Shown here: one piece after another, positions 11,096 to 20,951 of the stretch
How positions within the stretch are numbered: the first letter of the stretch is position 1
Layout of the letters: every line of letters starts with the position of its first letter
Assembly: GCF_000143535.2 (NCBI RefSeq)
Contig: NC_037318.1
Coordinates: 2,108,001 to 2,172,000, forward strand
From: Botrytis cinerea B05.10
Lineage: Eukaryota; Ascomycota; Leotiomycetes; Helotiales; Sclerotiniaceae
Length of the DNA stretch: 64,000 nucleotides
Direction of reading: 5' to 3'
Made by a program: the position numbers and the translations under genes
The notes under the pieces: generated by a model
Databases searched by the model: none
Seen by the model: the letters and a program-made list of their open reading frames with translations, nothing else
Told to the model about the DNA's origin: nothing

Positions 11096-11738
11096 ATGGA
11101 TATGACAACTTCAGACATGGATATGTCCTCCACCATGTCCACCATGTCCAACACAACCACAATGGATATGTCTATGATGTCAATGACCTTCTTCATCTCT
11201 AAGACCACCGCCCTCTACTCTACCATGTGGACACCAACAACCGATGCCGGCTATGCAGGAACCTGTATCTTCCTCGTTCTCCTCGCTACACTCTTCCGCG
11301 GCCTCCTCGCCGTCAAAGCCTGGAAAGAAAGCGCATGGCTTGCCGAAGAAACCAATCGTCGCTACGTCACCGTTGCTGGAAAGGGTCCCAAATCCGAGCG
11401 TATTAGCATAGATAGCGATTCGAAGAATATGACACTTAGTGAGAATGGTGTCGAGGAGAATGTAATGGTTGTTAAGACACGTACTATGGGTGTTAGACCA
11501 TGGAGATTGAGTGTCGACCCTGTAAGAGCGGTTATGGATACTATTATTGCTGGTGTTGGATGGTTACTGTAAGTTTTTCTTCTCACACTCTCTTTGATTT
11601 TTATTGAATGTGGACTAATTAAGAAATAGTATGCTCGCAATTATGACTATGAATCTCGGATATTTCCTATCTGTCTTGGGCGGTACATTCCTTGGAAGTT
11701 TGGCATTAGGTCGTTATGTCATTGCTTTTGAGCACTAG
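11096..11738 (+). CDS. CTR-family high-affinity copper transporter
   Basis: Exons 11096-11568 and 11630-11738 (61-bp intron) give 193 aa. The N-terminus is methionine-rich (MDM, MDMSS, MDMSMMSM in the first 30 residues), typical of the extracellular copper-collecting region. Helix 1 is about residues 55-73, followed by a long cytosolic loop. After the intron comes the CTR signature: M159-x3-M163 in helix 2 and G176-x3-G180 in helix 3. The tail is very short (RYVIAFEH) and lacks the Cys-His cluster of some Ctr proteins. CTR proteins form trimers that import Cu(I). Plasma membrane is likely, though a vacuolar Ctr2-like role is possible. The next gene downstream on the same strand encodes a BIM1-like copper-protein homologue. 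Confidence 0.92.
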
Positions 11739-12061
11739 ACATATCAAATAACAAGCAAACAACCTATAGATGTACTGCGGCAGGCAAGCAGCTTTATAGG
11801 ATTTAATTTAATGATTATGATCATAGGATAGGGATGGAGAATTGGAGAGGAGTTTACGGTGACAAAGCGCACATCATTTCAATTATAGAGATGGTTGATG
11901 TTTTGACTTCTGGGGGAGGAATTGGGTATTATGACTCGTTAATGAAGCATGATTGTTAAATTACCTGATCGATCGATTACGATGTGATAATTCTTTGTCT
12001 GGATTTGGGATTTTTGAGATGGGAGTTGGGGATTAAAAAGATGGTATAAATATTGCTTGTT

Positions 12062-12102
12062 AGCATGAGCATTAGCATCAGCATAAGCATGAGCATAAGC
12101 AT
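12062..12102. repeat. AGCATR hexamer run
   Basis: About seven imperfect hexamers of the form AGCATR/AGCATN lie downstream of the copper-transporter gene. No coding role is apparent. Confidence 0.65.
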
Positions 12103-13411
12103 GGAAGGGGTACGATGGGAAGATAAAGAAGAGAAGAGAGCTCGTGTAGATTCATACACATTATATCTATATCAAGAAGAAGAAAAACACTTCAAAATAA
12201 GTTCTATTTCCATCTCGCGGTCATGACAACAAACATGAATATTCTCAGTCCATTCCAATCCAATCCAATGAAACTCGCCATCTAGGAAACCCATTCAAAC
12301 TTCAAACTTCAAATAGCCACTTCACCCTCCGATTCCACATCTCAAGCACAACCATATAATATCAAATCATATCATCATACCACAATACTAAACGGTTCCT
12401 GCGACCGCCCTTCCAACCGCATCATGTACCACTTCCCCTCTCACAAACCATCACAAGCCTACACCGCTTGGGTTCGCGTCACATTTTCTCATGGAGTAGG
12501 ACAGGATAGGATGGGAAGACCCTGGATCTTATGTGTACTGTTGTGTTTGTGATTTATGTGGTTAGCCGGGGGTGGGGATGGGGATCAGGATTGGGGATGG
12601 GGATGGGGAGATGGGATACAGATGCAGGTGGAGATGTGGTGTTGGTGTTGTGTATGGTGTTGGTTTATGGTATGGTACCTATTGTATGGGGTGGTACGAG
12701 AAGAGGAGAGGAGAGAGAAGTGGGGATGTGGGAGTAGGAAGGCGGTATAGTATGTATATAGAGATTGGGAGATGAGGGGAGTGGTTGGAGGGAAGAGCTG
12801 CTGTGATGGTGAAGTTGACGGTTGATGATGGGAGATGGGAGATGGGAGATGGGAGAAAGGGGACAAGTAAAAGAGGATATACTATACACGCATAACTTAC
12901 AGAGAGATATAGAAGAAAGAATCGAAACCCCCAAACCGAAAAATGAAGCCCAGGAAATCCAGACAAATACACAAGCCGTCAGAACCACTCACTTAGTTCT
13001 AAAAAAAAAAATTCCCACCATCCATTCATCTTTCCATGTTTTATCTCGCTCGCTCGTGAGTGAGTGAGTTTGGATTTCTCGGGAAGTGTACTACTTTGTT
13101 ATATCAAAACCCATATCTATATCTATATCCACATGCAGCAGTCTCGTCTCGGCCCATCCACCTCACTCCCAGACAACTCCCTCACCACCCAGCATCCAAC
13201 ATCTCATTTTCTCACCCCGGCCAACCAACGCGTTTGACTACTCACTATCTCAACCTTCAAACCATCAAGCTTTTCATCTCTAGCCCTAGCTCTCACACCT
13301 TAGAACTCGTAAGAAACCAACCCTACCCAGAACAGACGAGACGAAACCGAATACGTTTTGAACATGATTGCGAGATGATTGAATGGTTGGGATCAATAGG
13401 AGAAGAAATAT

Positions 13412-13419
13412 TGTGCTCA
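13412..13419 (+). promoter_or_regulatory. TGTGCTCA octamer, candidate copper-response site
   Basis: An exact octamer 497 bp before the BIM1-like start codon, in the same orientation as the second copy at 13689. Assignment to a Mac1-type copper-sensing factor rests on recalled A. fumigatus work and on the nature of the target gene. Confidence 0.45.
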
Positions 13420-13688
13420 TATTCTCTCTGTTTGGCTCGGTTTCGTATGGTGGGTGTGCTTTTATTTCATTGTATCTTGTTTGTTTTATTTGGTTGTATT
13501 GTATTATATTGTATTGTACCTTGAGAGTGTGAGTTTGAATTTAGATGGAGATTTTGACGAGGGAGATTTTGGGGATGTGGTGCTGTGTGGGGGATGTTTG
13601 ATCAAGGCAATGGCATAGTTTTATGCTAGATTTGAGGGGATTTTTGAGAGAGGAGATATGGGAATGGATGGCGAGCATGTTTGTTGAA

Positions 13689-13696
13689 TGTGCTCA
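13689..13696 (+). promoter_or_regulatory. TGTGCTCA octamer, proximal candidate copper-response site
   Basis: An exact octamer 220 bp before the BIM1-like start, a normal distance for a fungal activator site. Together with the copy at 13412 it gives two perfect sites in under 300 bp, where chance would give well under one. Confidence 0.5.
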
Positions 13697-13908
13697 CCTT
13701 CTCGGGTGTTTGGGGAGAATGTACATTTGAAGGTATTCGGGGTGGTTGCTTGTTGGATTGCTATTGTAGACTTTTGTGGTGAGGATATAAATATCCTAAC
13801 ACGCCATGTTGGAAGTATATTTCGTGGCAGTAGCATTTAATACATCGAATCATTTCTTGGATCTCAATCGAACAATACCGAAATCACCATTTATTCTTCA
13901 CATCAATA

Positions 13909-14623
13909 ATGTACACCATTACTCTTCTCTCCGCGCTGGTCGCCTTCTCCCTCCCCCTCCTAAGCACCGCTCATTTCCTCCTCTCCTACCCCGCCTCCCG
14001 CGGTTTCGACGAAGATACACTGTCCCAATTTCCGTGCGGAGGACAAGATACGGTATCGAGCAATCGAACTCTCTGGCCTCTATCCGGAGGTTCCATCGCT
14101 CTAGATATGGAAGATGCGTCTGCGAATATCGAGGTCTTGATTGGTTTTGGGAATAATGTCGGGAGTGCGTTTAATACGGTTCTGCGACAGACTTTTGCCG
14201 AGACGGGGAAGGGAAGTTTTTGCATGGAGGATTTGGTGGTGGATGGGGCGAAGTGGAATGTGACTGAGGGGATGAATGCTACGATTCAGGTTGTGACTGG
14301 GGAGATGGGGACGAGTGGGGGATTGTATAATGTGAGTTTGATACATTTGTGTGGAGGTTGTGATGAGATGGGATGAGATGAGTTGAGTTGCTAATGAGAT
14401 TTCTCTACAGTGTGCGGATATTACTTTCTCGAAAAATGTGTCGACGTCTGTGGGAAGTTGTTCGAATGCAACGGATGTGAAAACTACTGTGGCGGCAACT
14501 ACAGGCAATCCGAATACTACGTCGACTTCGACAAAGTCTAGTTCTGGTGCAGCTACGTTTGGAGGAAATTATATATCGGTGGGATTGGTAACTGCTGGAG
14601 TTGTAGTTGCTTCTCTGTGGTGA
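13909..14623 (+). CDS. BIM1/X325-like GPI-anchored copper-acquisition protein
   Basis: Exons 13909-14331 and 14411-14623 (79-bp intron, phase 0) give 211 aa. A signal peptide (residues 1-21) ends STA, so the mature protein begins with His22 (HFLLSYPASRGFDEDTL), the N-terminal histidine used by LPMO-like copper proteins. The PCGGQDT, GSFCMED and LYNCADITF blocks with four cysteines match the fungal BIM1-like/X325 family, which binds copper without polysaccharide oxidation. A Ser/Thr-rich linker and hydrophobic C-terminus (residues about 193-211) form a GPI signal, so it sits on the cell surface. In Cryptococcus, Bim1 helps Ctr1 import copper; the CTR gene lies 2.2 kb upstream here. Oddity: His22 is the only histidine in the mature chain, so a classic two-histidine brace is not available. 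Confidence 0.85.
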
Positions 14624-15149
14624 TGTTGGATATATCATGTGTACATTACATCATACATAGTATATAAAGTAATATAATATTTTTGCTGGCGCACATCAGC
14701 AGTAATACAAAAGACTTCCTTCTCAAAAATGATGAATAATTAGGAGAAGCCAGAAATCCTGTTGATAGGCGTCATGAACCGCAGAACATTGTATGAAACC
14801 ATACCAAAACATTACTGACGTCTTGGAATCGGAACACGTCTTCACACACGGAATAATCTTTTGCCTACACTCGATGGCTGCAGTGTTCGCTTGGGTGTAG
14901 AAAGAGACTTTGGAGGTTCTCTCGTGCTCTTGTAAGTAGCCATGAATGCATACTCCGATGGTAGCATCCAAATACTCAAACCACGCCAATAGCATCCCTC
15001 GATCCGATCACCTCCTGTTCCTTCCCCTCTTCCCTCCCCTCACCAGGTGATCGGAGCCACAACATGAAACCATGCGTATATCGGAATATGACTTGAGACA
15101 CACAAACCGACCTCGGTCCCAGCTTTCCTGTTACCCGGAAGCGTCCATG

Positions 15150-15162
15150 GCCAATTATTGGC
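15150..15162. promoter_or_regulatory. Perfect palindrome GCCAATTATTGGC
   Basis: Two CCAAT boxes face each other around a central T. This is 954-966 bp before the malate synthase start. CCAAT is bound by the HAP/CBC complex in fungi; whether this distant pair is used is unknown. Confidence 0.4.
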
Positions 15163-15175
15163 AATGCAAAACAAA

Positions 15176-15188
15176 TCCGATAATCGGA
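15176..15188. promoter_or_regulatory. Perfect palindrome TCCGATAATCGGA
   Basis: Inverted CCG/CGG triplets around a 5-bp spacer are the typical layout for a Zn2Cys6 dimer. It lies 928-940 bp before malate synthase, a gene controlled by FacB/Cat8-type Zn2Cys6 factors. The recalled FacB consensus has a longer spacer, so this may be another regulator. Confidence 0.4.
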
Positions 15189-15333
15189 CAGAGCCGGAGT
15201 GAAAACCGGAAACGTTGTCTGCATACAGTGTGCAGCGGACAATTGTTACTCGACTGGATCGAGTAATGCCATACATCTGCATACCTCGGCTTATCAACGT
15301 CTAGGCGATAACAGATAACCGGACTTTTAGACG

Positions 15334-15354
15334 GGTTATCGCCCGAGGATAACC
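15334..15354. repeat. 7-bp-arm stem-loop (GGTTATC/GATAACC)
   Basis: Arms at 15334-15340 and 15348-15354 are exact complements with a 7-nt loop. A further AGATAACC copy lies just upstream at 15313-15320. No RNA gene is recognised. Confidence 0.5.
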
Positions 15355-15695
15355 TGGGTTCCATCTTTACCCAGCGCCCCAGCAACCCAGCACGTTGACA
15401 GGGCGTGCAGGGCTGGAATTGGTATCAGAAGCAGAAGAAGATCTGGAAGAAGCTCTCTCCACATGTCAAAAAGTGAAAAGGGCAAAGGAACGAAGCTCAG
15501 CATATCAAAATGGATGTTCGATTGTTGAGGACGATAGCAAGATGTCTGTTCCTCAACAATTTGTATATATATACACACATAATATATATGTGATGGAGTC
15601 TGCTAGATAGTGAACAATGCCATTGACTAAAAACTCGACGATAGTACGTGGGCATGATCAAATCTTTATCGTCACCAGGAATGAAGGACTAGCTA

Positions 15696-15721
15696 GACAC
15701 ACACACACACACACACACACA
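15696..15721. repeat. (AC)13 microsatellite
   Basis: An uninterrupted AC dinucleotide run in the malate synthase upstream region. Confidence 0.95.
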
Positions 15722-16115
15722 AACAAATCCCTTCTGATGAAAGAAAAACGTAAGGCGGCGACAACCGACGAAAGGGATTTCCCCACATTCACAAGCGTAA
15801 CCCTCAAAGCTTCTAACCAAAAGCTATCGTTCCCCTCCACCCGAATGGCATGCTGCTCTTGGGCTGAGGAGCTTGCATGCCGAGTGGCTCCTCATTGCCG
15901 CGACCAAGCTCCTAATATAGTCATAGCTATCCTTCCTCTTGTTCCCCTCATACATCTTGGAAGTTTTAACTCTCCTTCATATCTTCTACCTTTCTCCAGA
16001 CTTTCCACCTTGACATCAATCCCGTCATCTTTCTGATACCCTCCTCACGTCGAATATATATCTGCAATATCAAATCTCATTTCTATCCATATACCCATCA
16101 CAACAGTTGTCCAAG

Positions 16116-17895
16116 ATGTCTCAAGTCGAAGCTCAGTTACAGGGCGTGAACATTTCCGGATCCATCACCGATTTAAACAAAAAGATTCTCAGTAAAGATG
16201 CGGTTGCATTCCTTGCTCTCCTCCACAGATCCTTCAATGGAACCAGGAAGGAATTGCTTCAACGCAGAGTAATCAGACAAGCAGAACTGGATAAAGGTTC
16301 TCTACCAGATTTCCTCCCCGAAACAAAACACATCCGAGAGAATGATGCGTGGAGGGGAGCACCACCTGCCCCAGGGTTGATTGATCGCAGAGTGGAAATC
16401 ACTGGTCCTACAGACAGGAAAATGATTGTCAATGCTTTGAATTCAAATGTTTGGACATATATGGCCGATCTCGAAGGTATGATTCATGTGTTCCAATATT
16501 GCATTTGTATTTCAAATCAAATACTAACATTCTCATAGATTCCAGTGCTCCAACATGGGATAACATGATTAATGGACAAGTCAATCTATACGATGCAGTC
16601 CGAAGACAAGTCGATTTCAAAATAGGCGAGAAAGAATACAAGCTCCGTACCGATCGTACGCTCCCCACACTTATCGTGCGACCCAGAGGGTGGCATCTCG
16701 AAGAGAAGCATTTCACCGTAGACGGCGAGCCTATCTCTGGTAGTCTTTTCGATTTCGGTCTATACTTTTTCCACAATGCCAAAGAACTCATCGCCAGTGG
16801 ATTGGGACCTTACTTCTATCTCCCCAAATTGGAATCTCATCTCGAAGCTCGTCTATGGAATGATGTATTCAATCTTTCTCAAGACACGCTAGCTATTCCC
16901 CGCGGAACCATCCGAGGGACAGTTTTGATCGAAACCATTCTTGCCGCGTTCGAAATGGACGAGATTATCTACGAACTCCGTGATCACAGCTCCGGACTCA
17001 ACTGTGGACGATGGGATTACATCTTCAGCGTCATCAAGAAATTCCGTAACAATTCCAATTTCGTTCTCCCCGATCGATCGGCTGTGACCATGACCGTTCC
17101 ATTCATGGACGCATACGTAAAGCTTTTGATCCAAACCTGTCATCGAAGACAAGTGCACGCCATGGGAGGAATGGCCGCTCAAATCCCCATCAAGGATGAT
17201 AAAGCGGCTAATGACAAAGCCATGGAAGGTGTGTATGCGGATAAAATCCGTGAAGCCAAAGCCGGACACGATGGTACATGGGTAGCGCATCCAGCCCTCG
17301 CATCGATCGCCTCTGAAGTATTCAACAAGCACATGCCCACGCCCAACCAAATGTTTGTCCGTCGTGCCGATGTGAAGATTGGACAAAATGACCTCTTGAA
17401 CATGAATGTCCCGGGTGCCGTTACCGAAGAGGGAATTCGCAAGAATCTCAACATCGGATTGGGATACATGGAAGGCTGGCTCCGAGGCGTTGGATGCGTG
17501 CCGATTAATTATCTCATGGAAGATGCTGCGACGGCAGAAGTGAGTCGTTCGCAATTGTGGCAATGGGTTAAACACGGTGTTAGCACTGCGGAGGGAAAGA
17601 AAGTCGATAAGGCGTATGCGTTGAGATTACTCAAGGAACAGGCGGATCAATTGGCGAGTAAGGGGGCCAAGGGAAACAAGTATCAATTGGCTGCTCAATA
17701 TTTCTCGAGTCAGGTTACTGGAGAGGATTATGCGGATTTCTTGACTACGTGAGTTTTTTTTTCTTATGTCTCATCCTTTTCATCTTTTGTTTGATATCCT
17801 TTTCGAGAAAGATCAAGTACTAACACATGATAAACAGACTTCTATATAATGAAATTACCGCGGTGGGACAATCATCGCCTGCTTCTAAATTGTAG
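16116..17895 (+). CDS. acuE: Malate synthase, glyoxylate cycle, peroxisomal
   Basis: Exons 16116-16476, 16539-17748 and 17838-17895 give 542 aa, the usual length for fungal malate synthase. It condenses glyoxylate with acetyl-CoA to form malate, allowing growth on acetate and fatty acids. Family signatures are clear: [19 protein letters not shown] (near residue 167), [20 protein letters not shown], and [17 protein letters not shown] in the active-site barrel. The chain ends SKL, a perfect type 1 peroxisomal signal, encoded by the short third exon; skipping it would lose import. The start has a good fungal context (CCAAGATGT). The acuE name follows Aspergillus nomenclature. Upstream palindromes may hold control sites. 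Confidence 0.97.
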
Positions 17896-18032
17896 AGGTG
17901 TGGTGTGGATGGGTATGATATCATGATATCTGGATTGTTTGTGATTTTGGGATTTGTCTATTTATTATTCATGAGGGATTTAATAATACATGAAATTGTA
18001 AAATGAAGTATGAAGTATGATTTTCTTTGGTG

Positions 18033-18036
<4 letters not shown>

Positions 18037-18064
<28 letters not shown>
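18037..18064. repeat. (TG)n microsatellite
   Basis: About 14 uninterrupted TG units downstream of malate synthase. Confidence 0.95.
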
Positions 18065-18375
18065 GATAAGTGATTGATTTTATACGGGTATGGTGTGATT
18101 ACCTACCTAGGTAATTTGTGATGGTTTTTATCGAGGTTTTAACCTCAAGATGTTTGTTTTTGTTTTTGGATTACTCTGGATTACTTCTTCCTTACTAGAA
18201 CATCCACTCTTCCATGCTCGAACGGAGAACTGAGGATTGAAGACTGAGGACGAAAAGTAATAATAGAAATAGCACAAACTTTTACCCCGCCATTGAAGAA
18301 ATTCATGTGTAGATATATAGTATTAAGTATTTTTGGATCATATTATATTATTGATTGGTGGGTTGAGATATGTAA

Positions 18376-18417
18376 ATGGATGGATGGATGGATGGATGGA
18401 TGGATGGATGGATGGAT
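18376..18417. repeat. (GGAT)n tetramer array
   Basis: About ten GGAT units, immediately followed by the GAAGAGT heptamer array. The same pairing recurs at 37103-37388. Confidence 0.95.
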
Positions 18418-18433
18418 AGATGGTTTGGTGATG

Positions 18434-18559
18434 GAAGAGTGAAGAGTGAAGAGTGAAGAGTGAAGAGTGAAGAGTGAAGAGTGAAGAGTGAAGAGTGAAG
18501 AGTGAAGAGTGAAGAGTGAAGAGTGAAGAGTGAAGAGTGAAGAGTGAAGAGTGAAGAGT
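18434..18559. repeat. (GAAGAGT)18 heptamer array
   Basis: Eighteen perfect 7-bp units, almost pure purine on the plus strand, lie 540 bp past the malate synthase stop. Because 7 is not a multiple of 3, all three reverse frames stay open and give spurious Ser/Leu/Phe/Thr/His ORFs. Confidence 0.95.
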
Positions 18560-19502
18560 GGAGATGGGGTGAGGTGAGGTATATGGTGAGTGAGGGGGAG
18601 GTTTGAGGAGTGGTTTGATATGATTTGATGTGATATGAGTTTTGTATTATTATTTGCAATATATATATATATATATAAATACAAATAGATATCAAGTATC
18701 AAGTCCTTTGGTTTTTTCTTGGTCTCTATCGTTTGTGTCACTTTTCCATGTTGAATTCGAGTATCTATTATATCAGAATCTTTCAATAGAGTTTTCGAGT
18801 TCAGGTTTCTTGATAGGGAGGTATATAGATATTATATTTATCTATTTATTTATTTGTTGATTTATTCAATCAATCACTTCACATCCATCTATTCTCCCCT
18901 TATATCCCTCCCATCCCCTCCCCCCTAGCGTACGCCTCTACGAAAACAAATCCTCGACACCGTGTACTCGAGTCCTACCTCGCACATGACCATCTTCAGC
19001 CTCATCTTACCCATGGGAAAAACATGGCTGTCGGGTCATCATCATATGAACAACGTATTATATATATCACGACTGGCATGGATGGAATCTTACAAGACCC
19101 CCCTACCGAAACGAATCAGAAAGATGTCGTCAGATTTGTGTTGCTCTCGGATGGATCAAATGAACGGAGTGGATGAAGTGGTGGATAATGGATAATGGAT
19201 AATGGATACCTCTAGCCTAGTACTACTACTATCGTATGCACATGTACGCTCATCCGTCTTCTTGGCAGTGATGCATTGCATGCCTTGCAAATATTAGTTT
19301 TTGTTTATTTATGTTGGAGCCCCACATGCGTACATTGTTACAGAGATGAAAATTTTATGTATGGAGGGAGAGTGATTTAGATGTGTATGTGGGTTATTTT
19401 TCTCATGTTGAAGAATCGTCATGAGGATGAGGATGAGGATGCGATGCCGATGATAGAGAAGAGAGAGGGGAGAGGAGAATCACTGGCTGGCTTACTTATA
19501 TG

Positions 19503-19529
19503 TCCATCCATCCATCCATCCATCCATCT
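19503..19529. repeat. (CATC)n tetramer run
   Basis: About six CATC units, the complementary orientation to the GGAT arrays elsewhere in the window. Confidence 0.9.
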
Positions 19530-20558
19530 TCACTAGCAAGTGTTCATTTCGTTGTTCGCGGTATACGAGAGGAGGGAGTGCGAGACGTGAAGAGACGAGA
19601 AGTATGGAGGTAGGTATGCACATATGTATCTCAAGTGACTACTCTTCCTACCTCCTCCGCATCCTCCCCTCTCACACACTTCGGGAGTTTCTCTTTCCCT
19701 GGCGTTCCTTCTGGTCATCTTGTGTGCGGCATGCGGGATCCGGCATGATGTGTGTGTCGTGAACGGTTCGTGAGATTTGAGGATGAGTGGATGGTTTGCG
19801 TGGTGTGACTGTTGCTGGTGGTGGAGGAGAAGTGCTGGGTGCGTACTACGTATATACAGGAATGCATGTATAAGAGAGGGGGTAGAGAGGTAGATGCTGG
19901 ATGGGAAGAAGTGGGATCTCTCCATCTCATACTTATATTCCCATATCTCGACACATGTTTGATTCTCATCCCGTCTGCAATCATCATCGTCGATATACCT
20001 ACCGTACGGCATTACACCATACAAGCATCGCTTTTTTCACTCGTCGCTTTTCACTCTTCACTCTTTAATCTTCCAACCCTTATCATTTAGCTTTTTTCAC
20101 ATTTAACTTTTCTCCCCTGCGCCATCATCATCATCATCCACACCGGATTACTCAATCAATAAATCCAATCCAATCACCATTCCCACAATTCCAATCCATC
20201 CAAGGAAGATCAATCATCTCTTTTTCATAGTCACTATCCTCCATTCAGATTTGGCTGAGAAGTGGGAGTTGGAAGTGGGAGTGGAAGTGGAAGTGGAAGG
20301 GCGGGGGGTATCCAACAAGGTGTTTTTATTTGCATGCCTCTCCATCCTTTCGTCCTGGAACCATTTTTATCTGCACGCATCTCACACCTCCATATCCAAC
20401 AGAACAGCAGAGACCCGCGATCCGAGATCCGACATTTCTCGCAGACAAGACAATACCTGCGTGGTCATCCATCCCGTCCCGTGCACGTGAAAATCAAAAG
20501 GCGAACAAGACGAGAAAAGACAAAAGAGAAAAAGAGGGCGGTGGTATATAGAGGAGCT

Positions 20559-20570
20559 ACCTCTCAAGGT
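20559..20570. promoter_or_regulatory. ACCTCTCAAGGT, zinc-response-like palindrome
   Basis: This matches the yeast Zap1 element ACCTTnAAGGT in both half-sites, with one extra central base and one mismatch, and contains CAAGGT, which I recall as the A. fumigatus ZafA core. It lies 382 bp before the ZIP zinc-transporter start. Inferred, not shown. Confidence 0.35.
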
Positions 20571-20951
20571 TCGCAAAATTCAAGGGTCCCCGTTCATCTG
20601 CAGACGTTAAATAAGCCTTTGGGGGGAAAGAGACTTTCTTCTTAATTCCTTCACTCTTTCACACTTACATCCTTTTCACACGCACATCAAACCCGTTTTC
20701 TGTCACAGCACATCGAAGCATCTCTTGGAAGTGTCGATCTTGGATCTTCATTCGTCATTCTTCATTCGCACACACACGTTATACACTTCTTATACTTTGG
20801 TACCAAGTGTTTGATAGTTGATCCTCCTTTGTTTCTCCGACTACTGTTCTTCGACCGACCGTGATACGACAATCTTCTTGAACTTCCTCTTGAACTATCC
20901 ATCGACCTTCAACCTCTACCTCTACCTCGGTCTTTCATTCAAGTCTTCAAG

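Larger units (their letters stand above)
11739..13908. other. Intergenic between copper transporter and BIM1-like gene
   Basis: No gene is supported. A hexamer-type AGCATR run lies at about 12062-12102. The section 12550-12870 is strongly G-rich on the plus strand, and 13060-13330 is C-rich. Open frames in these low-complexity blocks are composition artefacts. Two exact TGTGCTCA octamers lie in the last 500 bp before the BIM1-like start. Confidence 0.5.
14624..16115. other. Intergenic, upstream of malate synthase
   Basis: No gene is supported. It contains two 13-bp perfect palindromes near 15150-15188, a stem-loop at 15334-15354 and a CA repeat at 15696-15721. The last 200 bp before the ATG is pyrimidine-rich. 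Open frames such as 15617-16036 run through the CA repeat and the leader and are not credible. Confidence 0.5.
17896..20951. other. Long intergenic region before the zinc transporter
   Basis: Three kilobases with no supported gene. The first 700 bp holds a TG repeat, a GGAT array and a purine heptamer array. A CATC tetramer run lies near 19503-19529. From 20030 to 20950 the plus strand is pyrimidine-rich, consistent with a promoter and long leader of the ZIP gene. A zinc-response-like element is listed separately. Confidence 0.5.

Noticed and set aside
18343..18786. Minus-strand ORFs of 147 and 115 codons with LFTLHSS repeats
   Set aside because: Produced by the 7-bp array, which keeps all frames open; no start context or splice structure.
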